Assembly (NCBI GenBank): GCA_030430455.1
Contig: JAUIJB010000027.1
Span: 1 to 44,170, forward strand
DNA from: Verrucomicrobiia bacterium
GTDB lineage: Bacteria; Verrucomicrobiota; Verrucomicrobiia; Verrucomicrobiales; Akkermansiaceae
Direction: 5' to 3'
DNA: 44,170 bases
Positions 29,945-38,938 of the stretch are shown here, in pieces; within the stretch, counting starts at the first letter, position 1; each line of letters opens with the position of its first letter. The translations under genes were made by a program, and so were the position numbers. The notes under the pieces are model-generated. The model made no database searches, was not told the DNA's origin, and worked only from the letters and a program-made list of their open reading frames with translations.

Positions 29945-30015
29945 CCGTGCAGGCTAGCCCAGCCTGAGCAGCGGCGCCAGTTTGATTCGATGGTCGCCGT
30001 GAATCCATGCCGCTG

Positions 30016-31350
30016 CTACTCGCCGAGCAGCAGCGGCTCGAGGAAGTGGACGACGAAGACCGCGGCCAGGCCGATGCTGAAGGGGGTGAGGTTTTCCCGG
30101 CCGCGGCCGCTGCCGAGCGCGATCACCACGGCGGCGATCAGGCCGACCCCCATGCCGCTGCTGATGCTGAAGGTGAGCGGCATCGCCAGCAGCGTGAGCA
30201 CCGCCGGGGCGGCGATCTCGAAGCGCCGCAGGTCGATCTCGCTGACGCTCTCGAACATCAGCAGGCCGACGACCACCAGCGCGGGCGCCACCGCGACCGC
30301 CGGGATCGCCAGGATCAGCGGGGTGAGGAACAGGGCGAGCAGGAACAGCACCGCGACGGTCACCGCGGTCAGCCCGGTGCGCCCGCCGGCCTGCACCCCG
30401 GTGGCGCTCTCGATGTAGCTGACCACCGTCGAGGTGCCCAGCAGCGAGGAAATGATGGCCGCCAGCGAGTCGGCGGTGAGTGCCTGGCGCAGGCGCGGGA
30501 CGTGGCCCTCCCGGTCCATCAGCCCGGCGCGCTTGGTCACCCCGATCAGGGTGCCGAGGTTGTCGAAGAGGTCGACCAGCAGCAGCGTCAGGATCACCGG
30601 CAGCGCCTTGAGCGGCTCGCGCAGCAGGAAGCCGAAGTCGAGCTTGAGGAAAAGGGGGTCGAGCGATGCGGGCAGGGAGACCAGCGCCGAGGGCATCTCG
30701 GTGACGCGGCCGCCGGCACCGTCCGGCACCACGAAGCCGACCAGTGAGATGATTCCGATCGAGAGGAGGATCGCCGCCGGCGTGCGCCGGGCGACCAGCA
30801 CGCAGCTGAGCAGGATGCCCAGCGCGAACAGCGCGACCGGCGGACTGGTGAGCTTGCCGAGGGTGACGAGGGTCGAGGGGTGGTCGACGATCATGCCGCC
30901 GTTCTTCAGGCCGATGAAGGCGATGAACAGGCCGATGCCCGCGGCGATCGCGGCCTTCATCGCCGCGGGAATCGCGTGGACGATCTTCTCGCGCACGCCG
31001 CTCAGGGACAGCCCGAGGAAGATGAAGCCGTTGATGAATACGAAGCCGAGCGCGCTCTCCCACGGCACGCCCATGCCGAGGCACACGGCGTAGGCGAAGA
31101 AGGCGTTGATCCCCATGCCGGGGGCGAGGGCGAGCGGCAGGTTGGCGAGGAAGGCCATCAGCAGCGTGGCGATGGCGGCGCCCAGCGCGGTCGCGGTCAC
31201 CAGCGCCTCGCGCGGCATGCCGGCGTCGGCGAGGATCGTCGGGTTGACCACCAGGATGTAGGCCATCGCGGCGAAGGTGGTGCCGCCGGCCAGCACCTCG
31301 CGGGCCGGCGTGGTGCCCGCCTCGCGGAGCTTGAAGCAGCGCTCGATCAT
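30016..31350 (-). CDS. NCS2 purine permease of the AzgA/PbuG type
   Basis: 444 aa from the ATG at 31350 (MIERCFKLREAGTTPAREVLAGGTTF), the usual AzgA-family N-terminus; the frame extends upstream but without family sequence. Polytopic membrane protein. Diagnostic segments are the AMAYILVVNPTIL opening, LAPGMGINAFFAYAV and GTSTVVSYIESATGVQAGGRTGL. Family members import adenine, guanine or hypoxanthine with protons. It complements the NAT-type permease at 8069, so both oxopurine/pyrimidine and aminopurine bases could be taken up. The gap to the ecotin start is 71 bp on the same strand. Confidence 0.9.
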   Translation of the reverse strand: MIERCFKLREAGTTPAREVLAGGTTFAAMAYILVVNPTILADAGMPREALVTATALGAAIATLLMAFLANLPLALAPGMGINAFFAYAVCLGMGVPWESALGFVFINGFIFLGLSLSGVREKIVHAIPAAMKAAIAAGIGLFIAFIGLKNGGMIVDHPSTLVTLGKLTSPPVALFALGILLSCVLVARRTPAAILLSIGIISLVGFVVPDGAGGRVTEMPSALVSLPASLDPLFLKLDFGFLLREPLKALPVILTLLLVDLFDNLGTLIGVTKRAGLMDREGHVPRLRQALTADSLAAIISSLLGTSTVVSYIESATGVQAGGRTGLTAVTVAVLFLLALFLTPLILAIPAVAVAPALVVVGLLMFESVSEIDLRRFEIAAPAVLTLLAMPLTFSISSGMGVGLIAAVVIALGSGRGRENLTPFSIGLAAVFVVHFLEPLLLGE

Positions 31351-31416
31351 CGCGCCTTCTCTAGCAGGAATCTTGCGGAGACTCGACCCCTGAGTCGCGC
31401 CCCGCCGGGTTGCCGG

Positions 31417-31439
31417 CCGTCGTCTCCGGCGAGCGACGG
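31417..31439. other. Hairpin in the leader of the AzgA permease gene
   Basis: CCGTCG at 31417-31422 pairs with CGACGG at 31434-31439, and CTC (31424-31426) pairs with GAG (31431-31433), with a single bulge and a CGGC loop. It lies 67-89 bp upstream of the permease start in a GC-rich non-coding stretch (31351-31576). It does not match a purine-riboswitch core that I can see. It may be a REP-type palindrome. Confidence 0.4.
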
Positions 31440-31511
31440 GTTGCGGCCTGCGCGGCGACGCTACGCGAGGGCTCTGCCGGGCCATCCGGGGCGCAGGCCG
31501 GCAACAAGACA

Positions 31512-31537
31512 GCCGGCACCCCGTTCGGGGCGCCGGC
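31512..31537 (-). terminator. REP-like hairpin acting as terminator of the fasciclin gene
   Basis: A nearly perfect stem (GCCGGC, one mismatch, CCCCG / CGGGG, GCCGGC) lies 40 bp beyond the fasciclin stop; read on the minus strand it is followed by TGTCTTGTTG. Its centre CCCCGTTCGGGGC is identical to 44030-44042 beside the IS200 element, so it may derive from the same REP family. Confidence 0.5.
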
Positions 31538-31576
31538 ATGCCGGTTGATCGGTGCTTTCAGCCGCTTCGGCCGGGC

Positions 31577-32392
31577 TTAGTCCGATTCCGGACCGTCAGT
31601 CGTTGTGGAGCCGGTATCGGAACCCTCCATCTCGGAGCCTTCCTGGGCGATGGGTTCCTCGGCCTCCTCGACCACGTCCTCGTCGATCGAGACCTCGGTC
31701 ACCGAGCGGGGCTCGACGACGACGGTCGAGGCGTCGGGCTCTCCGTCACCCGATTCCTCGGCGCTGTCCGGCAGGGTCTCGATGAAGCCGTCGATCATGT
31801 GGAAGACACCGTTGCCTGCCAGGTTGTCGGCCATGGTGACCGAGGCCTTGCCGACGGTGATCGACCCGTCGTCGACGACGACCATGAACTGCTCTCCGGA
31901 CACGGTCTCGACGGTCCCGGTCTCCATCTGGTCGGCGGTCACGAGGCCGGGGACGAGATGCATGGCGAGAAGCGAGCTCAGCTTCTCCTTGTTGTCCGGC
32001 AGGAGGAGCTTCTTGAAGCTTGCCTCACTCATTTCATCAAAGGCGGTATCGGTCGGGGCAAAGAAGGTGAACGGGCCTTCGGCATTCAGCTCGGCCTCGA
32101 AATCGGCCGCCTTGATGGCGTTGCCGAGTTTGCTAAGGCCTTCCGCGGCGGCGATTCGGTCCCCGATGGTGTCGGCGACGGTGGCATTCTCGTCGGAGGT
32201 CGTCGCGGCTTCCGCGATGGCGGTATCGACGTCCACGGCGCCGGCGTCGCGGATGACTTCGGTGTCAGCGTCGTCGCCATCGATGCGGTCGGCGGCCGCT
32301 TCGGAACCGCTGGTGGGCGGAACCTCCGTCTGGCCAAAGGCGATGGAAGTCTGGAAGGCGGCGAGGGTCAGGAGGTGAAGGGATGTCTTCAT
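31577..32392 (-). CDS. Secreted fasciclin (FAS1)-domain protein with acidic tail
   Basis: 271 aa from the ATG at 32392 with signal peptide (MKTSLHLLTLAAFQTSIAFGQ). A single FAS1 domain spans about residues 70-205 with the usual motifs GPFTFFAPTDTAFDEM, LLAMHLVPGLVTADQM and GNGVFHMIDGFIETLP. Before and after it are low-complexity acidic stretches rich in Asp, Glu, Ser and Thr. FAS1 domains mediate adhesion or bind matrix components; the export signal points to the periplasm or cell surface. It is divergent from the DUF2760/Hsp70 cluster. Confidence 0.85.
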   Translation of the reverse strand: MKTSLHLLTLAAFQTSIAFGQTEVPPTSGSEAAADRIDGDDADTEVIRDAGAVDVDTAIAEAATTSDENATVADTIGDRIAAAEGLSKLGNAIKAADFEAELNAEGPFTFFAPTDTAFDEMSEASFKKLLLPDNKEKLSSLLAMHLVPGLVTADQMETGTVETVSGEQFMVVVDDGSITVGKASVTMADNLAGNGVFHMIDGFIETLPDSAEESGDGEPDASTVVVEPRSVTEVSIDEDVVEEAEEPIAQEGSEMEGSDTGSTTTDGPESD

Positions 32393-32738
32393 GCAGGGGT
32401 TCGGCGCAGGAGCGGTGCCGAACCGCTGCCGGTTTCCCCGCAAGCGCCCAATGAGGCGGGAATACAAGCATCCCACGGGTGGGCGGGGAGATCCGGGAGG
32501 GACGGGATGGGGCGGCAAGAGCCCCCGCCCGGGTTGCATTCCGCCATCCCTACCTTGCGTTCTGCCGGGAGTCCTGCCGCCGGTCGTGGTGGGTCGTCAC
32601 GCGCGTCGAGCCGGCACTGCGGTCGGTCGCTCGGCTGCCGCCGGCCGCGGCATTCACGCTTGCGATTCCGGCCCTCCTGTGAGCATGGGCGAGGAGGCAG
32701 CGGACGCACGCTGCCGGTCCAACCCCTCTGATCTGACC
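32393..32738. other. Divergent intergenic region with a G-quadruplex-prone tract
   Basis: This 346-bp stretch separates the fasciclin gene and the DUF2760 operon and should contain both promoters, though no convincing -35/-10 pair is visible. It has a small hairpin (AGCGGT / ACCGCT, 32411-32427) in the fasciclin leader. At 32477-32512 on the plus strand, seven runs of three or four G occur within 36 nt. No gene is supported, apart from a possible 18-codon extension of the DUF2760 gene from an ATG at 32685. Confidence 0.55.
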
Positions 32739-33347
32739 GTGAAATCCTTCCTTCTCGTCAGCGCCCTGCTGGTGGCCGTGCTCAACGGCCTGCTCCTCGT
32801 TCCGTCCCTCCACGAGCACGCCATGCCGCTGGGCATTGCAGCGGCCGCGATCGCGGCGCTCACCGTGATCCTGGCGATCGCGAATATCGTGGCGACGAAA
32901 TCGCAGCCCGCTCCTCCGCCCGTCGCCGCACCGCCCCCGGCCGCGCCGCCGGCGAACCAGGCCGAGGCCGAGGTCGTGGCCTTCTTCGGCCTGCTGCAGG
33001 AAAAGGGGCGGCTGGTCGACTTCCTGATGGAGGACATCACCTCCTTCGGCGACGCCCAGGTCGCGGCGGCCTCGCGGGTCGTCCACCAGGGGTGCCGCGA
33101 GGTGCTGCGCGAGCACTTCGAGGTCGCGCCGGTGGCGGAGGCCGCCGAGGGCTCGCAGGTGACGGTCCCGGCCGGCTACCACCCCGACGAGTTCCGCCTC
33201 ACCGGCCGGATCGCCGGCGAGCCGCCCTTCACCGGCACGCTGGTGCACAAGGGTTGGCGGACCGGCAAGGTGAAGCTGCCGCGGGTGGTCCACGGCGACG
33301 AGGATCGCCTGCCTTGCATCGTTCCTGCTGAGGTCGAGTTGAAATGA
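32739..33347 (+). CDS. DUF2760-type membrane-anchored protein
   Basis: 202 aa from a GTG at 32739, chosen because the first membrane helix then begins right after the initiator (VKSFLLVSALLVAVLNGLLL). An ATG at 32685 would add 18 polar residues. Two N-terminal hydrophobic helices are followed by a Pro/Ala linker (residues about 60-75) and a soluble domain with VVAFFGLLQEKGRLVDFLMEDITSFGDAQVAAASRVVH. That pattern is the DUF2760 family as I recall it. The function is unknown. The stop overlaps the following Hsp70 start by 4 bp (ATGA), so the products are made together and probably work together. Confidence 0.75.
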   Translation: MKSFLLVSALLVAVLNGLLLVPSLHEHAMPLGIAAAAIAALTVILAIANIVATKSQPAPPPVAAPPPAAPPANQAEAEVVAFFGLLQEKGRLVDFLMEDITSFGDAQVAAASRVVHQGCREVLREHFEVAPVAEAAEGSQVTVPAGYHPDEFRLTGRIAGEPPFTGTLVHKGWRTGKVKLPRVVHGDEDRLPCIVPAEVELK

Positions 33348-35200
33348 GCAAGACCTTCAGTCTCGGCATCGACCTCGGGACCAGCAACAGCGCGGCGGCG
33401 GTCGAGGAGTTCGACAGCGGGCGCAGCTCGGTGGTCGAGGTCAGCCAGCTCGTCGCGCCGAACCAGGTCGGCGAGAAGCCGACGCTGCCCTCGGCGCTCT
33501 ATCTGCCCCATCCGGACGAGTTTCCCGCCGACTCGCTGCGCCTGCCGTGGAGCGACGGGCTCGAGGAGATGAAGCAGGCCGGGCGGACCATCGTCGGAGC
33601 CTTCGCGCGCGACCACGGCGCGATGGTGCCCGACCGGCTGGTCACCTCGGCCAAGTCCTGGTTGTCGAACTTCCACACCGACCCGCGCGAGCCGGCACTG
33701 CCGTGGAACTCGGCGATCGATGAGCCGAAGCTGTCGGCCTTCGAGTGCTCGCGGCGCTACCTGAGCCACCTGCGCGAGGGCTTCCTGCACGCCGAGCGCG
33801 CCGAGGGGCGCGAGTGGGACCTGGCACGGGGCCAGGTCGTGATCACGGTCCCGGCGTCCTTCGACGAGGTGGCGCGCAGCCTGACGCTGGAGGCGGCCGA
33901 GGCGGCCGGCTTCGACGAGGTGACCCTGCTCGAGGAGCCGCAGGCGGCGTTCTACGCCTGGACCGCGCAGGCGGGCAACGACTGGCGCAAGCAGGTCGGC
34001 CCGGGCGACATCGTGCTGGTGTGCGACGTCGGCGGCGGCACCGCCGACTTCAGCCTGATCGCGGTGACCGGCCGGGACGGCGAGCTTGAGCTCGAGCGGA
34101 TCAGCGTCGGCGAGCACCTCCTGCTGGGTGGTGACAACATGGACCTGGCGCTGGCCTACACCCTGCGCGCCCGGCTCGAGGAGGAGGGCAAGTCGCTCGA
34201 CGACTGGCAGTTCCTCGCCCTGGTCCACGCCTGCGGGCGGGCCAAGGTGCAGCTCTTCAACGACGCCTCGCTCGACGAGGTCCCGGTCGCCGTGCCGTCG
34301 CGCGGCTCGGGCCTGTTCGCCGGCACGGTGGCGACCGCGCTCGACCGCGTGACCCTCGAGGCGGTGGCGCTGGACGGCTTCCTGCCGCTGACCCCGGTGT
34401 CGGAGATGCCGGAGGGCGGCGAGGGGGCCGGGTTGGAGGAGTTCGGCCTGCCCTATGCCGCCGACCCGGTGATCAGCAAGCACCTCGCGCGCTTCCTGAC
34501 CCGCAGCCGGATGAACGTCGAGGCCAGCGAGTCGCTGCGCGCGCTGGTCGGCGGCCAGCTCGGGGCGTCGGAGGAGTGCCTCATGCCGACCGCGGTGTTG
34601 TTCAACGGCGGCGTCTTCAATGCCGCGCCGCTGCGCGCCCGCGTGGTCGAGCTGCTGGAATCCTGGGGCGGCGGCGAGGTCCGCGAGCTCGAGGGATTCC
34701 AGGCCGACCTCGCGGTGGCCAAGGGGGCGGCGGTCTACGGTCGCAGCCGGGCCACCGGGCAGGGGATGCGGATCAAGGCGGGCACGGCACGCTCGTACTA
34801 CATCGGCCTGAAGTCGACGATGCCGGCGGTGCCGGGATTCAAGCCGCCGGTGAAGGCCCTGTGCGTGGTGCCACAGGGCATGGAGGAGGGCACCGAGCTG
34901 GAGATCGAGGGACAGGAGTTCGGCCTGTCGATCGGCCGGCCCGCGGTGTTCCGGTTCTTTTCCTCGGAGGTCCGCAGTGGCGACGAGGCGGGCCTGGTGG
35001 TGGCGAACGCCGACCGCGAGCTCGAGGAGTCCGCCAAGATCGAGGTCACCCTGCCGGCGGTCGAGGGCTTCCCCGATGGTCAGGCCGTGCCGGTGCGGAT
35101 CCACCCGCTGGTAACCGAGCTCGGCAACCTCGAGCTGTGGATGAAGCACAGCCAGTCGGAGCAGCGCTGGAAGGTGGAGTTCCAGGTCCGCACCGAGTAG
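33344..35200 (+). CDS. Hsp70-family protein (first of a tandem pair)
   Basis: 618 aa. The nucleotide-binding domain fills about residues 1-480, with phosphate-1 LGIDLGTSNSA, a segment VVITVPASFDEVARSLTLEAAEAAGF, phosphate-2 VCDVGGGTADFSL and a late VLFNGGVFNAAPLRAR. The remaining ~130 residues form a short beta-type domain ending VTELGNLELWMKHSQSEQRWKVEFQVR. This is smaller than the DnaK substrate domain, and there is no C-terminal lid or EEVD-like tail. It is therefore a non-canonical Hsp70, not the housekeeping DnaK. No DnaJ or GrpE is nearby. It overlaps the DUF2760 gene by 4 bp and lies 2 bp from the next Hsp70 gene. Confidence 0.88.
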   Translation: MSKTFSLGIDLGTSNSAAAVEEFDSGRSSVVEVSQLVAPNQVGEKPTLPSALYLPHPDEFPADSLRLPWSDGLEEMKQAGRTIVGAFARDHGAMVPDRLVTSAKSWLSNFHTDPREPALPWNSAIDEPKLSAFECSRRYLSHLREGFLHAERAEGREWDLARGQVVITVPASFDEVARSLTLEAAEAAGFDEVTLLEEPQAAFYAWTAQAGNDWRKQVGPGDIVLVCDVGGGTADFSLIAVTGRDGELELERISVGEHLLLGGDNMDLALAYTLRARLEEEGKSLDDWQFLALVHACGRAKVQLFNDASLDEVPVAVPSRGSGLFAGTVATALDRVTLEAVALDGFLPLTPVSEMPEGGEGAGLEEFGLPYAADPVISKHLARFLTRSRMNVEASESLRALVGGQLGASEECLMPTAVLFNGGVFNAAPLRARVVELLESWGGGEVRELEGFQADLAVAKGAAVYGRSRATGQGMRIKAGTARSYYIGLKSTMPAVPGFKPPVKALCVVPQGMEEGTELEIEGQEFGLSIGRPAVFRFFSSEVRSGDEAGLVVANADRELEESAKIEVTLPAVEGFPDGQAVPVRIHPLVTELGNLELWMKHSQSEQRWKVEFQVRTE

Positions 35201-35202
35201 CC

Positions 35203-37890
35203 ATGGCACGGGCGCGCTTCAGCATCGGCATCGACCTCGGCACGACGAACTGCGCCCTGAGCCAGGTGCCGCTCGACCCTGGCGGCCAGCCGGAGGGGGA
35301 GGCACCGGCGAGCGAGGTCTTCGCGATCGCGCAGTGGGAGCGGCCGGGGGTCCGCGCGGAGGCGTCGACGCTGCCGTCGTTCCTCTACCTGCCGACCGCG
35401 GGCGAGGCGGACTCGCTCGGCGGTGGATCGTGGGTGCCGGGTCGCTTCGCGCGGCAGCAGTCGGTCGAGGCGCCCGGCCGGGTCGTGCACTCGGCGAAGT
35501 CCTGGCTGTGCCACCACCTCGTCGACCGCTCGGCGAAGTTCCTGCCGTGGGACTCGGACGTGCTCGGGCGGGCCGAGCGGATCTCGCCGATCGAGGCCTC
35601 GGCGGTGCTGCTGCGCTACCTCCGCTCGGTGTGGGACGCGGGATCCGCCGGGGACCGCTTCGACGACCAGCTGGTGACGGTCACCGTGCCGGCCTCGTTC
35701 GACCCGGTGGCCCAGCGGCTGACGCTCGAGGCGGCCGGCCTCGCGGGATTCCCGGAGAAGAACCTGCGACTCCTCGAGGAGCCCCAGGCCGCCTTCTACC
35801 GCTGGCTCGAGTCGGCCTCCACGGAGGACGTCGTACTGGGCAAGGTGCTGGTGGTCGACATCGGCGGCGGCACCTCCGACTTCAGCCTCTTCGACGTCGG
35901 CGAGGCCGCCCCGCTGCCGCGCATCCGGCGGGTGGCGGTCAGCGAGCACCTTCTGCTCGGCGGCGACAACATCGACCTGACCCTGGCGCACCGGCTGATG
36001 GAGCGGCTCGGCACCGAGCTGTCGCCGGGCCAGTGGAGCGACCTGGTCGGGCGTTGCCGTGAGCTCAAGGAGCGCTGCCTCGGCGGCGAGGCGGGGGAGG
36101 AGATGACGGTGTCGATCGCCGGCCGCGGCTCCGGCCTGTTCGCCGGCGCGCTGACGGCGCGGATCGGGCGCGACGAGATCGAGTCGCTGGTGAACGACGG
36201 CTTCTTCCCCGAGTGCCCGGCGGATGCCGAGCCGGGCGAGGAGGAGGGCGCGCTCGGCGAGCTGGCGCTGCCCTACGCGGCGGACAGCGCGGTGACGCGC
36301 CACCTCGCCCGCTTCCTGCGCGGCCGCCCGCCGGTCGACGCGGTGCTCTTCAACGGCGGCTCGCTCAAGCCGGCGGCGCTGCGCCACCGGCTGCTGCGCC
36401 AGATCGGGGCCTGGCAGGGCGGCCGCGTGCCGGTCGAGCTGGAGAACCCCGAGCCCGACCTGGCGGTGGCCCGCGGCGCGGCGCGCTACGGCGCCGTCAG
36501 CGGGGCGGCGCGGATCGAGGCCGGTGCGCCGAGGTCGGTCTACCTTGAGGTCGAGGGCAAGGGCGCGGGGCGGCAGCTGCTGTGCATCCTGCCGCAGGGG
36601 GCCGAGCCGGGCGACGGGTTCATGGCGCGGGTGCGCGGGCTCGAGCTGACGGTCGGCCGCAAAGTACGCTTTCGCTCGTACGACTCGACCCGCCGGCCGC
36701 GCGACCGCAGCGGGTCGCTGGTGCCGTGGGATGCCCGCGAGTTCCACCCGCTGCCGCCGCTGGAGACCGAGGTCCGCCTGGCGGCGGGCGGCGCCGTCGA
36801 CCGCGTGCCGGTCACGCTCTCGGCGCGGCTCAACGAGCTCGGCCTGCTGCGGGTCGACTGCCTCGGCGAGGACGGCGCGCAGGCGTGGCCGCTCGAGTTC
36901 GACCTGCGGCCGCGCGAGACCGCGGCGCCCGAGCCGGTGGCGGAGGACCACGCGGCGGTCGACCCGGAGCTCGTCGAGGCGGCGTCGCGCTGCCTCGCGG
37001 GATTCTTTGCCGGTGGTTCGGAGGGCAGGAAGAAGCTCACCGCGAACCGCCTGTTCGGCGAGCTCGAGGAGGCCGTCGGCGAGCCGAGGCACGAGTGGTC
37101 CGGCATGCTGCTGCGCGCGTTGTGGCCGGCCCTCGCCGACTGCGCGGAGGCACGGGCGAAGTCGCCGGACCACGAGGAAGCCTGGCTGATCGCGGCGGGC
37201 TACCTGCTGCGGCCGGGCTTCGGCGCGGCCCGGGACGCCGGGCGCATCGACGAGTTGTGGCGGATCTGCGGCGCTGGCCCGGCCAACTCCGGCAAGCGCA
37301 TCGCCCTGCAGCGCTACATCCTCTGGCGGCGGGTCGCCGGCGGGCTCGACCGCGAGCGGCAGGAGGCCGTGCTGCTGCCCGCGCTGCCCAAGCTCGACGG
37401 CAAGAAGGCGCCGGCCGAGCTGGTTCGCATGGCGGGCGCCTTCGAGCACCTGCCCAGCGAGCGCAAGGCCGAGTTGGCCGCCCGCTTCACCGACCGCGCC
37501 GTGACGCTGGCGCAGGGTGGCGGCTACCCGGCACCGTGGCTGGTCGCGACCGGCCTGCTGCTCAACCGCGCGCCGCTTTACGCCGGTCCGGCCTCGGTGC
37601 CGGCGCCGGGGGAGGTCGAGCGGGCCTGGGACAAGCTGCACGGGCTCGACTGGGGCGACGCCGCGCTTGCCGAGGTGCACGCCCTGTTCCTGCGCGCGGC
37701 GCGGGTGGTCGACGACCCCGGCCGCGACCTGCCGGCCGAGCGGCGCCAGTCGATCGCCGCGAAGCTCGAGGAGGCCGGCGTGCCCGCGCTGAAGGTCGAG
37801 CCGGTGCGCCACTACCTCGCTGTCGACTCCGCCGACCGCGCCGGCCTGTTCGGCGAGGCCCTGCCGGCCGGGCTGAGCTTCGGTGGATGA
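35203..37890 (+). CDS. Hsp70-family protein with long C-terminal helical extension (DUF3731-like)
   Basis: 895 aa from the ATG at 35203. The nucleotide-binding domain shows SIGIDLGTTNCALSQ, VTVPASFDPVAQRLTLEAAGLAGF, VVDIGGGTSDFSLFD and VLFNGGSLKPAALRHR. The following beta domain ends LSARLNELGLLRVDCLGEDGAQAWPLEFDLRPR, clearly parallel to the end of the neighbouring Hsp70, so the two are paralogues. Residues about 580-895 are an added, mainly helical region (RKKLTANRLFGELEEAVGE, EAWLIAAGYLLRPGFG, LQRYILWRRVAGGLDRER), matching what I recall as DUF3731. The frame is open upstream over the previous gene but has no family sequence there. The function is unknown; client or membrane-complex assembly is inference. 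Confidence 0.85.
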   Translation: MARARFSIGIDLGTTNCALSQVPLDPGGQPEGEAPASEVFAIAQWERPGVRAEASTLPSFLYLPTAGEADSLGGGSWVPGRFARQQSVEAPGRVVHSAKSWLCHHLVDRSAKFLPWDSDVLGRAERISPIEASAVLLRYLRSVWDAGSAGDRFDDQLVTVTVPASFDPVAQRLTLEAAGLAGFPEKNLRLLEEPQAAFYRWLESASTEDVVLGKVLVVDIGGGTSDFSLFDVGEAAPLPRIRRVAVSEHLLLGGDNIDLTLAHRLMERLGTELSPGQWSDLVGRCRELKERCLGGEAGEEMTVSIAGRGSGLFAGALTARIGRDEIESLVNDGFFPECPADAEPGEEEGALGELALPYAADSAVTRHLARFLRGRPPVDAVLFNGGSLKPAALRHRLLRQIGAWQGGRVPVELENPEPDLAVARGAARYGAVSGAARIEAGAPRSVYLEVEGKGAGRQLLCILPQGAEPGDGFMARVRGLELTVGRKVRFRSYDSTRRPRDRSGSLVPWDAREFHPLPPLETEVRLAAGGAVDRVPVTLSARLNELGLLRVDCLGEDGAQAWPLEFDLRPRETAAPEPVAEDHAAVDPELVEAASRCLAGFFAGGSEGRKKLTANRLFGELEEAVGEPRHEWSGMLLRALWPALADCAEARAKSPDHEEAWLIAAGYLLRPGFGAARDAGRIDELWRICGAGPANSGKRIALQRYILWRRVAGGLDRERQEAVLLPALPKLDGKKAPAELVRMAGAFEHLPSERKAELAARFTDRAVTLAQGGGYPAPWLVATGLLLNRAPLYAGPASVPAPGEVERAWDKLHGLDWGDAALAEVHALFLRAARVVDDPGRDLPAERRQSIAAKLEEAGVPALKVEPVRHYLAVDSADRAGLFGEALPAGLSFGG

Positions 37891-38065
37891 TGAGCCGCCC
37901 CGGTCCGGCGCGGGGGGGCAGGGTCGCCGGCCTGCGCGACGCGCGACGCGATCACGGGGGGGGATTCTGATTGCCACGCGGCGTTTTTGTTAGATGATCC
38001 CGCCATCCCATCCGGGCTGGCGACAGCCCGCCGGACGGCGTCACCCAACCACCTGCTGACCCCTC

Positions 38066-38707
38066 ATGAGTTCCACCGCCACTGCCGGATCGCACCCTCG
38101 TTCCGCGTCCTCCCGCCACTGGTTCACCGGTGCCGGCGCGTTGTTTTTCCTGGCGGCCGCAAGTGCCGAAGCGGCATGGACGATCGACCTATCGGAGGTC
38201 ACGTCGGGTTCCTCCACCATCGAGGTTTCCGCCGGCGGTTCCTGGGTGGCGACTTCCGACTACACGAACGGCTTCATCTTCTTCGACAACGTCGGCGACC
38301 CGTTCGGATCGTTCTTCGGCAGTTTCACCGAGTTGCACCCCTCGGGCCTCGTCCTGCGCAACGAGACCCAGGACCTGACCTGGACCCAGTTCTTCTTCTC
38401 GATCATCAGCGAGGGAACCGAGAACGACGACTTCTACTTTGTCCGCGGGAACAGCGAGGCCCTGTTCACCTGGAACACCGGCGACGTCCTGACCTTGTCG
38501 GGTTCGGGTCCGCACAACACGGGCATTTCCGGTGTTTTCGGTCATCCGAGCGGCATCCACGACGGCTACGTGCGCCTGTTGGACAGCACCGTGGCCGGAG
38601 CCGAGCTGGTGCTCTCGACCGGCGGGACCTCGGTTCCGGAGCCATCGACGATCACGCTGGCGGGCACCGCGCTGGTCGCCTTGCTCCGTCGCCGTCGGCG
38701 CGGCTAG
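38066..38707 (+). CDS. PEP-CTERM exported protein of unknown function
   Basis: 213 aa with signal peptide (hydrophobic GAGALFFLAAASAEAA). The mature part is Gly/Ser/Thr-rich and predicted beta, with no known enzyme motif. The end VPEPSTITLAGTALVALLRRRRRG is a canonical PEP-CTERM signal: a PEP motif, a transmembrane helix and an Arg cluster. It directs sorting by an exosortase encoded elsewhere. The TAG stop lies inside the terminal inverted repeat of the small element that follows. Upstream (37891-38065) are two long G runs and a small GGGCT/AGCCC hairpin; no clear promoter is visible. Confidence 0.85.
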   Translation: MSSTATAGSHPRSASSRHWFTGAGALFFLAAASAEAAWTIDLSEVTSGSSTIEVSAGGSWVATSDYTNGFIFFDNVGDPFGSFFGSFTELHPSGLVLRNETQDLTWTQFFFSIISEGTENDDFYFVRGNSEALFTWNTGDVLTLSGSGPHNTGISGVFGHPSGIHDGYVRLLDSTVAGAELVLSTGGTSVPEPSTITLAGTALVALLRRRRRG

Positions 38708-38921
38708 TGTCCCGCACGTCAAGTTCGTCATCTTTCGAATCAATGAGGTTTTTTGGGGTTTCTGCTCGCTACGCTCGGAGATCTGAGGGGGCGCGGATCT
38801 TTTTCCCAACTGCAGCGTTGCTCGTCGGTCACGAATCTCGATTCGCTCCCTCCTCACGCCTTGCATTTGGAAAAAATCTCTCGCGTGAAAGACGACGCTC
38901 TTTCCGCGCAGGACACTAGCC
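38702..38921. mobile_element. MITE-like 220-bp element with imperfect terminal inverted repeats
   Basis: GGCTAGTGTCC at 38702-38712 recurs perfectly inverted at 38911-38921. The similarity continues inward, interrupted, for about 35 bp on each side (shared CGTC, TCTTTC and a T6 run). No ORF of substance lies between. Size and structure fit a non-autonomous miniature element or a large terminator-like repeat between convergent genes. It covers the stop codon of the PEP-CTERM gene. Confidence 0.55.
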
Positions 38922-38938
38922 CATCGCCCGCGCTGTTG

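Noticed and set aside
31351..31576. Purine riboswitch upstream of the AzgA permease
   Set aside because: Hairpins are present, but I see no purine-riboswitch core or conserved junction sequence; REP-type palindromes explain them better.
34576..35202. Upstream extension of the second Hsp70 frame
   Set aside because: The extension overlaps the first Hsp70 gene and contains no Hsp70 sequence; family homology begins at the ATG at 35203.
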